DNA of 64,000 nt from Ilyonectria destructans (lineage: Eukaryota > Ascomycota > Sordariomycetes > Hypocreales > Nectriaceae): the NCBI GenBank assembly GCA_020740775.1, contig JAHEWK010000017.1, positions 930,001 to 994,000 of the forward strand. Direction: 5' to 3'. Positions within the stretch are counted from its first letter, which is position 1; each line of letters starts with the position of its first letter. Below, piece by piece: positions 21,243 through 34,060 of this stretch. The notes under the pieces were generated by a model. The model did no database searches. It was not told the DNA's origin and was given only the letters and a program-made list of their open reading frames with translations. The position numbers and the translations under genes are program-made.

Positions 21243-23220
21243 CGTAGAGAGTTGGTTCGAGCTGTGCAGTGAGTAAGTAGTAGTAAAGAAGCTGTAATGA
21301 AATATGACAATGATTATCTGTCGTCTCTACAAAGGCAAACCCGAGGGCAATTTAGCTCGATATATATTTTATCATCAGATACGCCCAGCCCCTTCATCGG
21401 CAAACAACACTCCACGCCGTCCCAGCTGAGGATGGATGGCTGATCCGGGGCAAAGCGGGGTAGCGGTAACAAGCGGTGGTTCCGCGTATTACCTCCTCTG
21501 TGACAAGAAAAACCCGCATGGGAATGCTCATTGGCTGTCGGTGGTCCCGTCTGCTTTTTAGTCGACAGGGGTCTTCAGACGGGACTAGGAAATAGCTGGC
21601 TTGGTATTTAGGTTCCCTAATTATCTAGTAGGTTGCTATCTATTAACTTACTAGTTTCTTCCCTAGTTCTCCGTTCCCAGTCCTCCACCGGTTGTTCCGG
21701 GTCCAGGATCATCGGGTCTTCCCTCGGCGCGCGTCTGGGGTAGCGAGGGGTTCTCGGACGTCAACTCCTCCGCGTAGACGTTGGAATGGTGCTAAAATAA
21801 TAGTTCTTGCTTGGATCTCTAATTGGAAGTTCATCATTGACATTACTCATACACTGGCGAATAACACAAAGAAGAAAACTGTAGATGAGCTTAATCCCCA
21901 CTTTGCAAAGCTCAACGTTCATTCCGAGGCTGTAGTGTCTTTGAAGTGGACATTAAATTGGGCTCGTGGGTGCACCGGGACGGACCATGTGACAGTCAGG
22001 ACATGATTCCTCATGAACGACGTCGTAGCACATGGTTGTTTTCCGTTGCACTTCCGACGGCAGACTTATTAATGTCATGGATGGTCGAAACTGTAATACG
22101 GCTGATATCTTTATGCGGCGTGCATCGCATGTAACCAATGAAGATTTTCTGCACTGCGGAAGCGACTGACGCATCTGAGCGAAAGCAGAAAAGTTGACGG
22201 GACGAGCAGCAGGATGCATGGTGCCAGCTGGGGCCTCTTGTTGCCAGGGTCTATAGCAATGGCCCAAGAGATTGACTTCCAAGTAAGTTGCATTCGGAGG
22301 CCCGATAATTAACTGTCCCCGCTCGGCTGGACCTATATCGACAGATACAAGGACCAGTCGGTGGTTCCGTCAGTCTGTATTGGTTGCTTGAGGATGCTAT
22401 TGGAGGTCTCAAATGAAATGACGGTAACATCGAATCAACCCTTTCATCGTCTTTACGAGCCTTCCATGGAAGTTTCGAGATGGGATGTATTTCTTCGAAA
22501 TAACACACCCTATGTGCGCGCCTATGGAGACACATTCCCGTTGATGCGGTGTGCGGCATGCTTTCAACTATATGAAAGCGATAAGCTGCATTGGTGAAAC
22601 TATATGGGAAGTGAATCAATAATTTCTTTGACTAGTGACGGGCTTCTGATTGAGGCAGTTCCCTTCCTTGCAAATTTCTTTAACCAAGGTGCCCAAGCAA
22701 CACACCCAAACTGTTCCAGCACTATGAAAACGCCCACTTCAATGTTTACTTTTCACTTCCTGCCTAGAATATCAAGGCCATGATACATAAAGAAGCGAGG
22801 TCAAGGTTTTAATCCCGGAGTTGCGAGACCTCAAACGGAGCCACCGAAATAGATTGCCGTCACGTGTGGCTCTGTATATGTTGAATATGTGCTGAAAGAG
22901 GAAGTGTCGCATATCCAGCCCTGGCCCCACTAGAGCAGCTACCTTGCCTAGAACAGGCAACTCTTTCATTTGTGTATAAAGAGCTGCACAGCTCAGTGCA
23001 TCTTGTGATGGAGTTCGGGCTCCTCAGACAATTTCCATCAATCGACTGGTGCAACCAAAAATACACACACAATTCATCTCAATATCTGACAGTATGCGTC
23101 TTTAGCCAGAGTGCATACCCACCGGCATTCGTGCTTATTTCCCACAGCTCGCTCTTAAAGAGCACATTTTTGATAATACCTTAAACGACTTCTCTAAAGA
23201 CCTTTCGTTTCCTTTAAACC
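21243..23220. other. 2-kb intergenic stretch
   Basis: Upstream regions of the divergent sugar transporter and hydrolase genes. The stretch around 21580-21700 is rich in CTAGT words and the rest is unremarkable. Several short open frames exist (22251-22619, 21692-22006), none with recognisable protein features. No RNA gene seen. Confidence 0.3.
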
Positions 23221-24234
23221 ATGGCGTTTCCTGATCCTGAACTCGAGGCATTTGCCTTCAAGACCGCGCCCCCGTTGGACCCCGCATGGCTGGAGTATGA
23301 GGAAGAGGTCAAGAAGAGAGGGCCTCCCCAGACCTTCAGCTCTGTCTTGGAGAGACAGCGCGTTTATTCCCAAGAGTGCCGTGACTTTCAAGCACGGATG
23401 ATGGCACCCGGAGCACGAGATTACGAGTTATCCCAAGGAATCTCTAGGAAAAGGTTCACGATTACGGCTTCTCTGGATAGGTTCAACATTCCTGTTCTTC
23501 AGCTGGAACTTGCTGAACATCAGAGTCGAGATCCCGAGATCGTCATCATTTACTATCACGGAGGTGGTCTTAGACTCGGCGAAGCGGATAGCGAAGAACT
23601 CTCTTGTCGACACCTTGTCAAATCTGGCGTGGGGAGATTCCGCCTGTACTCCGTCGGCTATCGACTCTTACCCTTGAATCCTGCTAGTACATGCCTTTCG
23701 GACTGTATGGATGGATTCAAAGCGTTCCACACGCACGCAAAAAGAGTCATTGTTGCGGGGAGCTCGAGTGGCGGGCAGATGGCTACGGCGATAGCTCAAG
23801 CGGCACCTAAGGGTTCCATCCATGGACTCTTACTGAGATGCCCTGTTACGGCTGATGTGCCTACTGGCATGGAATTTATCCCGGAGCGACTACGGCCATA
23901 TCACACCAGCGTGTCACCTACTTTCATCACATCACTGAATGGCTACCATCGACGAGATGTTCCAAGGGATGGCCTCGATCGACTACCACTCGAAGTTACA
24001 AAGGAGGAACTGGAGGGCCAACCTCGAACTTGGGTACAGCTCTGTTCAAACGACACGATATACTCGGATGGACTTTGTTATGCATTGGCCTTAAGAGAAT
24101 CCGGCGTTGAGGCTCAAGTGGAGATTGAAGTGGGCTGGCCTCACACATACTGGTTGAAGGCTCCACACTTACCTCAGGCTTTAGCCGCCGAGAAGAAGAT
24201 GATAGACGGGCTGAGGTGGCTGCTTCAAGGATGA
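23221..24234 (+). CDS. Alpha/beta hydrolase (HSL-like esterase/lipase)
   Basis: Single-exon 337-aa hydrolase of the alpha/beta-hydrolase_3 (hormone-sensitive-lipase-like) type, expected to cleave carboxylic esters. HGGG oxyanion-hole motif at residues 113-116; nucleophile elbow GSSSGG with catalytic Ser near 182; acid residue in CSNDTIYSDG near 277; catalytic His in GWPHTYW near 306. The order and spacing fit the family. No signal peptide, so probably cytosolic. The start is supported by the context AAACCATGG. It stands alone, with no neighbour sharing its direction within 3 kb. Substrate unknown. Confidence 0.85.
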   Translation: MAFPDPELEAFAFKTAPPLDPAWLEYEEEVKKRGPPQTFSSVLERQRVYSQECRDFQARMMAPGARDYELSQGISRKRFTITASLDRFNIPVLQLELAEHQSRDPEIVIIYYHGGGLRLGEADSEELSCRHLVKSGVGRFRLYSVGYRLLPLNPASTCLSDCMDGFKAFHTHAKRVIVAGSSSGGQMATAIAQAAPKGSIHGLLLRCPVTADVPTGMEFIPERLRPYHTSVSPTFITSLNGYHRRDVPRDGLDRLPLEVTKEELEGQPRTWVQLCSNDTIYSDGLCYALALRESGVEAQVEIEVGWPHTYWLKAPHLPQALAAEKKMIDGLRWLLQG

Positions 24235-24549
24235 GTTACCTAGCAGTTCCTGCGAACTATAGACAAGTCTGTTTGCTTTCTCTCACTGCTTTGCGGTCAC
24301 CATTTTTGATTCTCGCCTGACTGACCGTAGATATTCCACTGCTCCTGAACCAGTCGCAAGAGGGCCCAGTCTCTGAAATCGAAACCACTCTTCCTATAAG
24401 CCTCACCAACACATCGAAGCTCCACGATGTTGGCATCCGAAACAGCTATGGTAGGCTATTAAAGGCGCGTCTCGTCCCCCTCACATCATACCGCCGTGCG
24501 AGCGTTCAAATCCACCGATCGATACCACCGATCGCAGGCACGCTGAATG

Positions 24550-25060
24550 TGTTACTCAGGAGAACTGGTCTTCCTTCCCTGTTGGTTGCTGTCCTCTGCC
24601 ATTCGGCGGCTCGAAAGTGGTGTCTCCCGGGTTGTTGTCCAGTTCTGGTGGCCTTGATAGGATACAGGATCGCCCCAGCCATTAGAAATAGCGTTTGGCC
24701 TACATGGAGATATTCCATCCCAAAAAGTGTCTGGGATTCTGACAACCTCGACGCGGTCCTGAGAGCCTTCCGTGGTGACATCCCAATCATGAACTCCACG
24801 GCGGGAAATTGTCGGAATGGCCCGGTGTGGAACCCGGGTCGGCTGCTTCGACTTGTCTGAGGATGGTTCCTTGACCTTGGCCATGTTGGTTGGGACCTCT
24901 CAGAAAGTCTCATCACGAGTAGTGTTGGAGCTTGGGTGACTTTTTCCAGCGCTCTGCTTGCTCTCGAGCTGCGTGACAGAGGCCGTCAAGTCCAGGACGA
25001 GGGTGGTAAGTTCATCAATCCTGGACTGAAGCTTGACGTTCTCGTTCCCCCGAGCAAAAC
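24550..25060 (-). pseudogene. Possible LTR-retrotransposon gag relic
   Basis: The - strand reads a coiled-coil-like segment (NVKLQSRIDELTTLVLDL, TASVTQLESKQ), then a stop, then a Pro/Ser/Lys-rich stretch with PNAISNGWGDP. Such a short coiled coil before a basic tail resembles the N-terminus of some fungal Gag proteins, but no zinc knuckle, protease or reverse transcriptase is present. This is a weak assignment. Confidence 0.2.
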
Positions 25061-27374
25061 CCTACCGTTAGGAACCGCTTTGCTCTGATGCTCGCATGTC
25101 TAGCTAGCCGCAGACTCGACTTCTTCGCCAGCGGCCATATGGAGAGCAAGGTTAGTCGACTGTAGGATGGTGAGATCCATTGCCACAGCAACCGGGATAT
25201 CTTCAGGCAAGGTTGTGATTTAGTAACTAACAGTGTAACTTAGTCGTAGTAACGTACTTGCTAATCGAGTCGGTTTGTTACAACTTGGTCCCCGTAAGCG
25301 ATAGGCTCTGTAGGGCAGCTGGTCCACCTAATTGACGACAACTATTGCGACCAAGGCCCAGATCTTTTGCCCTATGGCGCAACGGAATAGGTGCCCGTGA
25401 CACGTATCACATACCTTATGACTAACTTATTGGTTTTTTTTAGTAATTAATGAGTTGCTAAAATGCTAGTTGTATCTATCACAACCTGGCTGTCCTCCTT
25501 GGCCAGCCACTTTTACTCGTTTCTCGATCAGGGGCCCCAGAGTTGTCTCAAGCGTGATCTATATTTGAAAGGCTTGTATAAACCCGACCGGTTGAAGCCT
25601 GCACCTTACCCAGAGGGTGCTAGTTCCAGGCTTGTCGGTTGTCATTGTAAGTAAGTACGGTCTGTACGTAAGTATATTTCCGGTAGGCAGGTCCCTTATT
25701 AGGACACAGGGCATGCGGAGCTGAGCTGTTCGAAGTTGCTGCCACCTCACGGCTTATCTAGTCCATCTTGCAACGCCTTATGGTTTCGCCGAGGAGCTGG
25801 ACTCATAACCCTCCATATATAGGCACTCTCCTCCCGCAGCTCGCCCTACGATAGTGTTCGCTAAAACACGTCTCGCAAGACGTCAAACAAGTATTCTTAG
25901 CTTTGCATCCCGCAGCTGCATCTCCTCCAGCTCATCCAGCATGGCATCGGCTCAAAGGCGTTCTGTGTCAAGCCTGTTAGGTGCCCCATCAGCGGGATGT
26001 GCAAGCGTGGGTGGTCAACCCATGGTTTTCAACTGATCAAAATTCTCTCACATTTTGTCAAAGCTGCAGACGCAGTCTATCCCCCAGTAACCGAGTAATA
26101 GAAATGACCAACGTGCGGCGGTAGGGAAAATCCGTCAGAAAGGATCAGAGCCTGGCGTGCAGCTTGCCTTCAGGGAGAAAAACATCTGCAACCAGGGTCA
26201 TTGTTTGGAGGGCGTTGCACGCCCTCCAATATCTCGGTCTACCTTGGTTCTGAACGCAGTTGCGCGGTCCGACTGTGTGTTGAAACCAGCTTTGCAGAGG
26301 AAAATGAACTCTCCCAAGGTCTTGCTCTGTGCCTGTTAAAGCCCAGATGGGACCCTGAAGGCAAAAGCGTGGTCGGCCTAGAACATGCCCCTCCACTAGC
26401 AAAATGCCAACAGCTGCGGGGAAAGAAGAACTTTTACGGGGGAGAGTTGGTCGGTTGTCATTGGAAATGATAAAACTCTGCTCAAAGGTATTGTCGCACT
26501 TATTAGCGTGCTCAAGGGCCGAAGGTCAAGTAAACGATAATGAGCTGCATCAATGTGTTGATTGATTGATGTCTCAAGTGTGGGGTACTCCAGCCCACAG
26601 ACAGTACTTGAAGCACACAGCTTAATTACTACCAAGTGCTGCCGTTTCCTGAGGCTCATTGAGATCATGCCTGCCCTTCAATAGGTATGACTGATGATCA
26701 TATTGCCGCCACCGCGCTTACCGATGCAGCGGAACGAGCAACTCAGTCCGGTACGAAAAGCGCTGGTTGTGGGGACCGATGGAAGAAGGGGCGGATTTGG
26801 GTTGATTGCAGGGGAGCGACGTACCACCAGTGAGGTCCTGATCACAAATCATCCGACAACACCCAAGCTCCAAGGTGAACACGAGGAGACTACATCTTCC
26901 AACACCGAAGGAACTTCCGCTGTGTCCAGTGGCCAAGCAGCAGATTCTCAAGAGGCCCTTGTCCGGTGGGGCTGAACTAGGAAGTTTGTGGCCTGACATC
27001 AGACGTAGTGAGTTGGCAGGCTGAAGTTTTCGTGGAGACCGCACATGCTGGACTACATATTGGCACTAATGTTACGATTTGCCCTATTTGGCGAACCCCA
27101 ATATTTCCTTCCTTCTGTAAACAGTCTAGTTTCCATCTCCCTGGCTTCAGGGGGGTTGGATCGCTTGGATAAATTCCGTGTGGTGTGTACTAGCTCGCTG
27201 TTTGGCCATCCCACGACTGTTTAGATGGAAAACGGACCCGCCGCCCGCAAAACCGCTGCAGCCGGGACCGCCGTTGACTCTTCTGCGGTGATACTTCCCC
27301 AGAAGGCTCCATTGCCCCGGATCGACAAGCTTGCCAATCCCCGCACAACATCCTGGCTAGACCCCGAATGCCCT

Positions 27375-27387
27375 TATATATATATAT
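27375..27387 (+). promoter_or_regulatory. TATA-like tract upstream of GH16 gene
   Basis: Alternating TATATATATATAT about 100 bp before the start ATG at 27486. The position fits a fungal core promoter, but an alternating AT tract may simply be a microsatellite. Confidence 0.35.
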
Positions 27388-27485
27388 CTGGCATCTTCGT
27401 TCACAGGAGGCACGATTGCAACGACAAGCGAAGGGAGCAAGTACGTAGCACTGCATTAGGAAACAAGTCGTGTTTCTCTTCCGCA

Positions 27486-28865
27486 ATGTTTTCCTCCACG
27501 ATCTTTCTATCTCTTCTTTTTCCTCTCACGATTACCGCCCAGTCATGTGGTACCCGCTGTGCGTTGTACACTTTGGCGTGGTCCGATCAGTTTGATGGCA
27601 ACGCTGTCGATACTTCTATGTGGAATTATCGCACAGGCCCGAGATTGGCGAGCTACCAACGTAAGGAGAATGTTGAGCAGATAGATGGCGAACTCATCAT
27701 CACTCAGAAGAAGGAAAGCTACCAGGGTTTAAATTAGTATGTATCCATGTGAATATGTGGCTTGCACGACGCTGTCTGACGAAGTCTACTCTCTGTACAG
27801 CACTGCCGGTGGTTTAATCTCGGTTCCCAACTTTCATTACGGCTATTTTGAAGCCTATGTGAAGCTGAACAAGGGCGGCGGCTGGCACAATGCCTTTTGG
27901 CTAATGTGCGGAAAGTACGTCTTCCATCTTCCTGTCCCACACAATGCATCACGTATTAATGAGAGCGACTAGTGGCTCGAAAACAGTATACACGAACACT
28001 CATACTGAAATTGACATTTTCGAAATTGAAACAAGCAAGCCCAGGGAAATGACTAACGGTATGAATTTCTGGCTTGGGAATGGCAACCGGGCCCGTGGGT
28101 TTGGTTCTGCTCATCGGCCCGGCAAGGATATAACTGAATGGAACCTTCACTCTGCACTCTGGACCGAGGAAAGGGTCGTGTTCTTTGAGAATGGAAAACT
28201 AGTCTGGGACTACACCTTCGGGCCACAAGCATGGACGCATAACTACATAAATATTTGGCTCACAACCGTTGCAAACGCGGCTTTTGGTACCGACGATTCT
28301 GCATTGCCATCCTCCATAAGAGTAGGCAATGTCAGCTATTATCAGAAGGACTATGTAAGTTTCTTTCCTCAGTTGGTCCGCATGGATATGAATTCACTGA
28401 CGCCTCATAAACCAGTATCTCACTTCGAGTACCCTCTGCTTCTTTGACAATCCCAGTAGTGCGAATTGTCCTTCCAATGCTGGGTATTCGGAGACAGGCA
28501 GTGGTTGGACGACGTCGAGTCTCAGCGGCTATACAAAAAAGCTCTCGACGCGCTACGTCACTGGATCTTCCAATGCGGCGGCCACATGGTCCCTTTCATC
28601 GCTCAAAGTTTCTGGCACCTATGACGTCTCGGCATTCATCGTCGTGTATTCAAACTCTGATCCCAAAGCCAAGTATCAGCTACTGAAGAACGGGCAAGTG
28701 GTTCAAGAGGATATTGAGATTGATCAAACAACGGGGGTTAATCGCTGGGCAGTCATTGCATCCAATGTCACGATGAATGCTGGCGAAAATTGGGCTGTGC
28801 GAGTCAAGGCTTCTGGTGTTGGGTCCATCCGGGCAGATACCGTAAAGTTTATACGAACAGCTTGA
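27486..28865 (+). CDS. Secreted GH16 family glycosidase with C-terminal Golvesin/CBM-like domain
   Basis: Endo-beta-glucan hydrolase or transglycosylase of family GH16. Start ATG 27486 gives a signal peptide (MFSSTIFLSLLFPLTITAQS). Three introns: GTATGT at 27737 to CAG 27800, GTACGT at 27913 to TAG near 27970, GTAAGT near 28357 to CAG near 28414; each join stays in frame. Catalytic signature EIDIFEIE (ExDxxE) lies just after the second intron; an upstream FEAYVKL and GGGWHNAFWL fit the substrate cleft. After the third intron comes a separate 150-aa domain (SSTLCFFDNP…, TYDVSAFIVVYSNSDP, NRWAVIASNVTMN, SIRADTVKFIRTA) resembling the Golvesin/Xly CBM-like beta-sandwich seen on bacterial and fungal secreted enzymes. 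No lesion seen. Probably acts on cell-wall or environmental beta-glucans. Confidence 0.82.
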
Positions 28866-29653
28866 TTGATTTGCTAGGAGAAACAGAGGACTATAGCCTA
28901 TCCCTGGCATCTTCTCGTTGATATTATCGCTATGGGGAAAGATTAATCATAGGCTTGCTAAACTCTCTTATTGAGCGGGGATCTCATCTCATCAACTGTT
29001 TGCGGCAATTTTGCTGCAGTAACATGACCCTCAAGGCCTAAATAACAACGGTTATGTCTAAAAGCCCATAACTCCGAAGTGGAGACAGGCATGGCTCCTA
29101 CTACACACTAAGGGGGAGCTTGATTCAGCCGAAGGCTGACTATATTAATCTATAAGTTTTCCTAATAATGCGCCTTTTGTCAAACCCGAGGGCCTCTATT
29201 GTGCACTGCGGATAAATAATAGCGCAGCCCGAATGCTAGGAACGAAGCTCGTAAGTCAGGAATGACGAGTTTATTATACTGTGTATCTAGAACAGGCCTA
29301 GTGCTCATATCCTTGCCATTTAACCACGAAAAATGAGGGGTTAAGGCAGGGATGAAGAAGGACAATACAATCACACAATTGCGGTTCAACAGATCCACAT
29401 TATGACGTAGAGTAATTCCTATGCCGACGAGCGGACCCGGTGGTTAAATTTAGCCACCGGTTGCGTCCCTTAGACGCCGAGGGTTCCACTTCGCAACTCC
29501 CAGGATGCTGAAGAAACATGGCCGGGTCATATGCATGTCATGGCCCAACTATAAAGAAAAAAAAACAAGATTAAATATCGCCTGTGATCTGTTGATATTG
29601 GCGGAGGTCTTAACAGATTGCTTTTATCGAAACAATTGGATTCATCATTGACA
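28866..29653. other. Intergenic spacer
   Basis: Holds the 3' flank of the GH16 gene and the promoter of the FAD-binding gene. No gene, RNA or clear repeat recognised. Confidence 0.3.
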
Positions 29654-31443
29654 ATGGAAACTATCAAAGTTGACGTCCTTATTTGTGGTGGAGGCATGTC
29701 CGGCATGTCTTGCGCCAACCATGCGACTGGAGCTGGCGCCAAGGTGCTTGTCGTAGAGAAGCAGGGCCATGTCGGTGGCTCATCCGCCTATTCGGCCGGG
29801 ATGTTGTAAGTGTCGAGGACAACTGACAAAGCTGTGCTGTAGACTGAGCTGACAATCCTCTAGCTGGGGACCGGAGACGTATGAGAAGCTGCGTTCCTGG
29901 GTTCCAGACGGCGATGCCAACTTGCAGCGCGCATGGCTCGATGACTATCCCAAGGCTGTGCAGTGGATGCGAGATTCTGGAATCCCTACTGCGGACAAGT
30001 TTGCTCCCATCATGACGATTGGTAACTTGACATATCCCCTTCTGTCCACTCGATGCTGGAGAACACCGAGTAATGTTGAATGCAGGCATTGGATACCCAA
30101 TTAAAATTCCCGACTTGTATCGCCTGCATGCGAAACGAATTGACGAGAGCTCGACTGGGTCCAAAGTTTGGATTAACACCAAAGTCATCAAGCTCCTACA
30201 GCAAGAGCCTGGAGTCCCCGGTTCTCGCATTACTGGCGCCATACTAGAGCGTACATCTTCCGACGGAACACAAACGAAACTAGTCCAAGTTCATACCAGA
30301 TGGGTGGTTTTGGCCACAGGAGGATTTCAAGGATCGTCTGAGCTCAAGGCGAGATACCTTAGCCCCGGTCAAGACAACTTATTTGTGCGGTCCAATAGTG
30401 GGTCTGTGGGAGATGGCCTAAGGCTTGCAACATCTGTTGGTGCTAACACGAGCCGTGGCATGGCGACTTACTACGGGCACCTCTTGGCTGCTCCTCTGCG
30501 GCACGAGGATGTTTCCCCAAAGGAGTATCTTCCTTTGGCACAGTTTCGTCAGTATCCCTTTAAAGGAAACGGCCGTTGCAATGTTTCGGGCTAACTCTTC
30601 TACAGAGAGCCGCCGGTGTCTTTTACTCAACGAGCGTGGTAAGCGGTTTGCCGACGAGACGACCGGCGATGAGATCATCAATCAGCATTTAGCCAAGCAA
30701 GAAAATCGCCGAGGCTTCCTTATTTTCAAGTAAGAGACAACCTAGGTGGGAGGGGAAGCCACGGATTCCGAACTCGGCACCACTAACCAGCTGCGATGTA
30801 GTGAGGAAACGAGACTCAAGTATACCACCAAGGCCCTCTTCCCCAATAGCGGAGACATTGACCGAGTCGAGAAAGCTCGCCAAAGGGGATGTAATGTTGC
30901 ACAATCGCAGTCATTGGAAGGAATACTCCAAGCTCTGGGTCAATGGGGCGTGGATGTTGCACAAGCACGGCAAACAATCGAGCAATACAACCGCCGCGTT
31001 GGCCTCGGCGACCGGTCTGTCATCCTCGATGCTTCTGTAGGCCGCGGAGGCGAGCCACCCAGGCCACTCATTGAAGGAGATGGGCCTTTTTGTGCCATGG
31101 AAGTCCAGCCATCGTGAGTCTGCGGAGCTACTAAAGTTGAGCAGAAGTCACTAACGCGACGCGTAGCATCACGTTCACCTACGGTGGCATTGAAATTGAT
31201 TCCTTGGGTCGCGCTCTGGGCCCTGACAAAGCTCCTATTCCTGGACTGCTTGTTGCTGGTGTCGATGCTGGAGGTTTCAGCAACCTCGGATATGCTGGTG
31301 GCCTTGCTCTTGCCTTTGTAACTGGTTACTGGGCAGCTCGTGAAATCTGTGCCGAGCTCAAGCTACCTATGCCTCTGTTGCCAAAGGCGGCTTCGACAGA
31401 CCACGCCGTATTGTTATCAGGATCGTCGCGGAGTAATCTGTGA
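29654..31443 (+). CDS. FAD-binding-2 flavoprotein (fumarate reductase / 3-ketosteroid dehydrogenase-like)
   Basis: FAD-dependent dehydrogenase or reductase of the FAD_binding_2 superfamily. Start at ATG 29654; six exons with introns beginning at about 29806 (GTAAGT), 30021 (GTAACT), 30550, 30731 and 31113, all with AG ends and in-frame joins. The N-terminal dinucleotide-binding loop is VLICGGGMSGMSCA, followed by VVEKQGHVGGSSAYSAG. The core has RWVVLATGGFQGS (second FAD motif), LLLNERGKRFADET, and the C-terminal ITFTYGGIEID with GLLVAGVDAGGFSNLGYAGG, the usual closing FAD contacts. No membrane segment or leader is evident. Likely reduces or dehydrogenates a carboxylate or steroid-like substrate; the exact one is unknown. 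Confidence 0.82.
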
Positions 31444-32870
31444 CAATGCCTGGCTTAAGGAGTCCGTGTTCGTCGAGATTCGTTGATACAAAACGAATCA
31501 ATGCATGTAGATAATGGGTCTATCGCCAATAGTATAGATATAGTGTCTAGACAAAGATATTGAGATGATGGGACATAAAGGCCTTGTCGGACATGACTTA
31601 ATAAAGCTGCCAACGTAGGCGACGGCCATTCAAGCTTTGACTTCGGCTCCTAAATAGGAACAAAGCCAAAGGCGATAACTAATTTATATTCATAGACGAA
31701 CCACACATTGCGCTGCGATCGTACTATCCCTTCGACTGTCAGGAGGCTCTAGTTAGGTCACTACAGGGATGTCTAGCCAAATCAAATATGAGAGCATGAA
31801 AGGTATATTATTCTCCGCCTAAATTACTCTGTGATAGGGGTCCTTATAATATTTTGACTTACAAATCGCGACATCACACTGCTTATATCCCCCCTTGATT
31901 AATAACGCATATTTAGGTTTCCCGTATGTACTTCTTATGTGACAGAGGTAATGTGGGGCGAGCTACCTATTGGGGCCTCCTGGCAATCGAAGGGATAGTC
32001 CAATCTTATTTGTAATTATATCAAGAAAGGAAAAGGAGGAAGAAAAAGACCAAGTCACTCAGCGACATAAGCGAAGAACCCAAACTTTGTTGTCGAAAAA
32101 ATCCAGGGATCCCCCTTCTCTTCAGAATTGAGACGACAGTCTAAAAGATGCTAAAAGTAAATATACGAAATTTTAGATGTCAGTACTTAGGGACAGAAGC
32201 CCGGAAGGGACTCTCATGCCAAAATCAGCAATCAAGTTCTATAAACATTATTCTCTCATTCAGTACCCCTGTGTAACGCAAACAACATTTGCCTGCTCCA
32301 GGGTCTCATTTTCTGCATTTTCAGTGGAACATAACAGGATCTTGCTTTCCATCGTACTCAGCTACTTTCAGATTATAAAATACAAAGCTGCTGAACGCTA
32401 AGCGCACGGAGACCTACCCTCAGGTCTGGAGGTCACTGCATTTTCTTCTCCTCTCGTTCTTCTCTCATGTCTTCGGACGCGCTCTTTACTCTGCTGCGTG
32501 TCTTGTGATGATCCCCAGGCAGCGTTTGACCCACGCATCATCGTCAGTATCTAATACCTAAGTAATGAATGCGGTAGGATCATCCATCAATGACAACAAT
32601 TTCGTTCGAAGCTATAAAAGATGCTCATCTGGGCAAAGATCCAGTTCATAGTTCCGTGGGTTTTCCCGATGCCGGTACTTTGGCAAACGAGTAACCAACC
32701 AAGTTTACAGGATATACAATTAGGGATTCCTCTGTGCTCTGTAAAGGTTGTAAGTATGAAATCATTGGACAATCCAGGATCGCTATCTCACCCATTGACT
32801 TCGTCATCTCGGGTATCCTGAGAATCATGCCATCGTCCTCGTCCCAAGGAAAACATTCCAGGTAAAGAAA
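31444..32870. other. Gene-poor AT-rich spacer
   Basis: AT-rich with small frames only (32177-32401, 32587-32828). Nothing recognisable. Confidence 0.3.
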
Positions 32871-34060
32871 CTAAAGCATTTTGGTCATTAGTGTCACCGC
32901 TAGGAGATGTCTGTTTCGCCTAGGACCAGGCTCGAGGTTATCTTTGTTGCGTGGCAATGTTGGTGAGGCTGTAGACGATGTGAAAGTCGATACTATTATT
33001 AATAGAAGATTACAAAGAGGGTCTCCGAGGGCTTTCTCGAGGCAGTTACGAGCATTCTCGTAGTGAGCTAGGACTTTTGCGTGACTTGAGACATATAAGT
33101 CATAGGTAAGCTCCATGCCCCTTGCGATGCACGGTGGGACTTCGGTGAATGGAATAGAACATCCAAAATCGATCGCAAAAGTATCCGGCCTCATCACTGT
33201 AGCATCATCCTCGTCGTTGATCCCGAAGCCAATTTCATCATCCGTTAAGAGAGTGGTAGGGAATCTGGCCATGTGGTAGTTACCACCTAGTAGCCAACGA
33301 CCTTCCCTGCAAAATTCAATGTCACCTCACCAATTCTCCATTGATGTAGGCCAGAAATGAACGGACAAGTGGGATTAAGCTGACCAGCAACCCTGGGTTG
33401 TCTGATGAACAAGCTATGCTTGTTGTAATGTGGGATCATCCAGGAATGCGGCAAGGCGCATCTTCCTAAGGAACCTTTCCAGCTCTCTGCATCAGCGGAA
33501 CCAAGGTACGTTTCGATGGACGAGTGAAACCTCCGAGCCAGCTGACGGTAGTAGCAGTGATCCCAGAGTGTACGAGGGAGACCATTGTCCCAGTCAAAAA
33601 GCCCCTATACTCTATCATAGTAAGCTCGCCCCAAGTCGTGCAGTCCTTTATGCGAATAAGATAAATAAGGCGGTTCGCCAGCTAATCTGTGGACAATGTC
33701 AAAGCTCAGTCCTTGGTAACCCTCCCGGGCTGATTGGAGCTCGTTTTCAAGCTCTGAATCGAAGATAACATTGTTGCAGGTTTGTCGAATGACCTGAAGC
33801 GCAAAGTGCCAGTAAACCATCTTCCGCATACGGTCTAGAATATCAGGACGAGTACTCGGTTCGCTCGCTCGTAGATGATCTTCTAACTCTCTGGTTTTGC
33901 AATACTCCTTGCTTACAGAATGCACATTTTTCCAGTTGCGAAACACTCCTTGAAGTCCATTAAAAGTAAACGTGGTTGATGCTACAAGGTCGTCTTGTAG
34001 GTGGATATCAGACCAATCGAAAAGATCACGGGGTAGCCAGGCAAGACCTGTGTGGCGCAT
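32871..34060 (-). pseudogene. Broken gene of unknown function
   Basis: The - strand frame opens at ATG 34060 (MRHTGLAWLPRDLFDWSDIH) and runs 151 codons to a TAG at 33605-33607. The same frame then continues with coding-like sequence (GLFDWDNGLPRTLWDHCYYR, RRFHSSIETYLGSADAESWK). A shift is needed near 33320 to reach GRWLLGGNYHMARFPTT and the 133-aa C-terminal part (ending at 32871) with DDEIGFGINDEDD and IDFGCSIPF. The TAG would be CAG before a C-to-T change. An unrecognised intron could explain the shift but not the nonsense codon. I do not recognise the family. Confidence 0.45.

Larger units (their letters stand above)
24235..27485. other. 3.2-kb gene-poor stretch with repeat relics
   Basis: No intact gene found. 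The part at 24550-25380 looks like a decayed gag-like region (separate entry). At 25800-25860 a CCATATATAGGCACTC promoter-like word precedes a C-rich leader. The remainder, to 27370, shows only short frames without recognisable features. Confidence 0.3.

Noticed and set aside
24506..24916. 136-codon minus-strand gene
   Set aside because: No recognisable features, and it overlaps the gag-like relic in another frame.
29618..29653. Upstream start for the FAD-binding gene
   Set aside because: The extension begins with TTG; the first ATG at 29654 directly precedes the FAD-binding strand.
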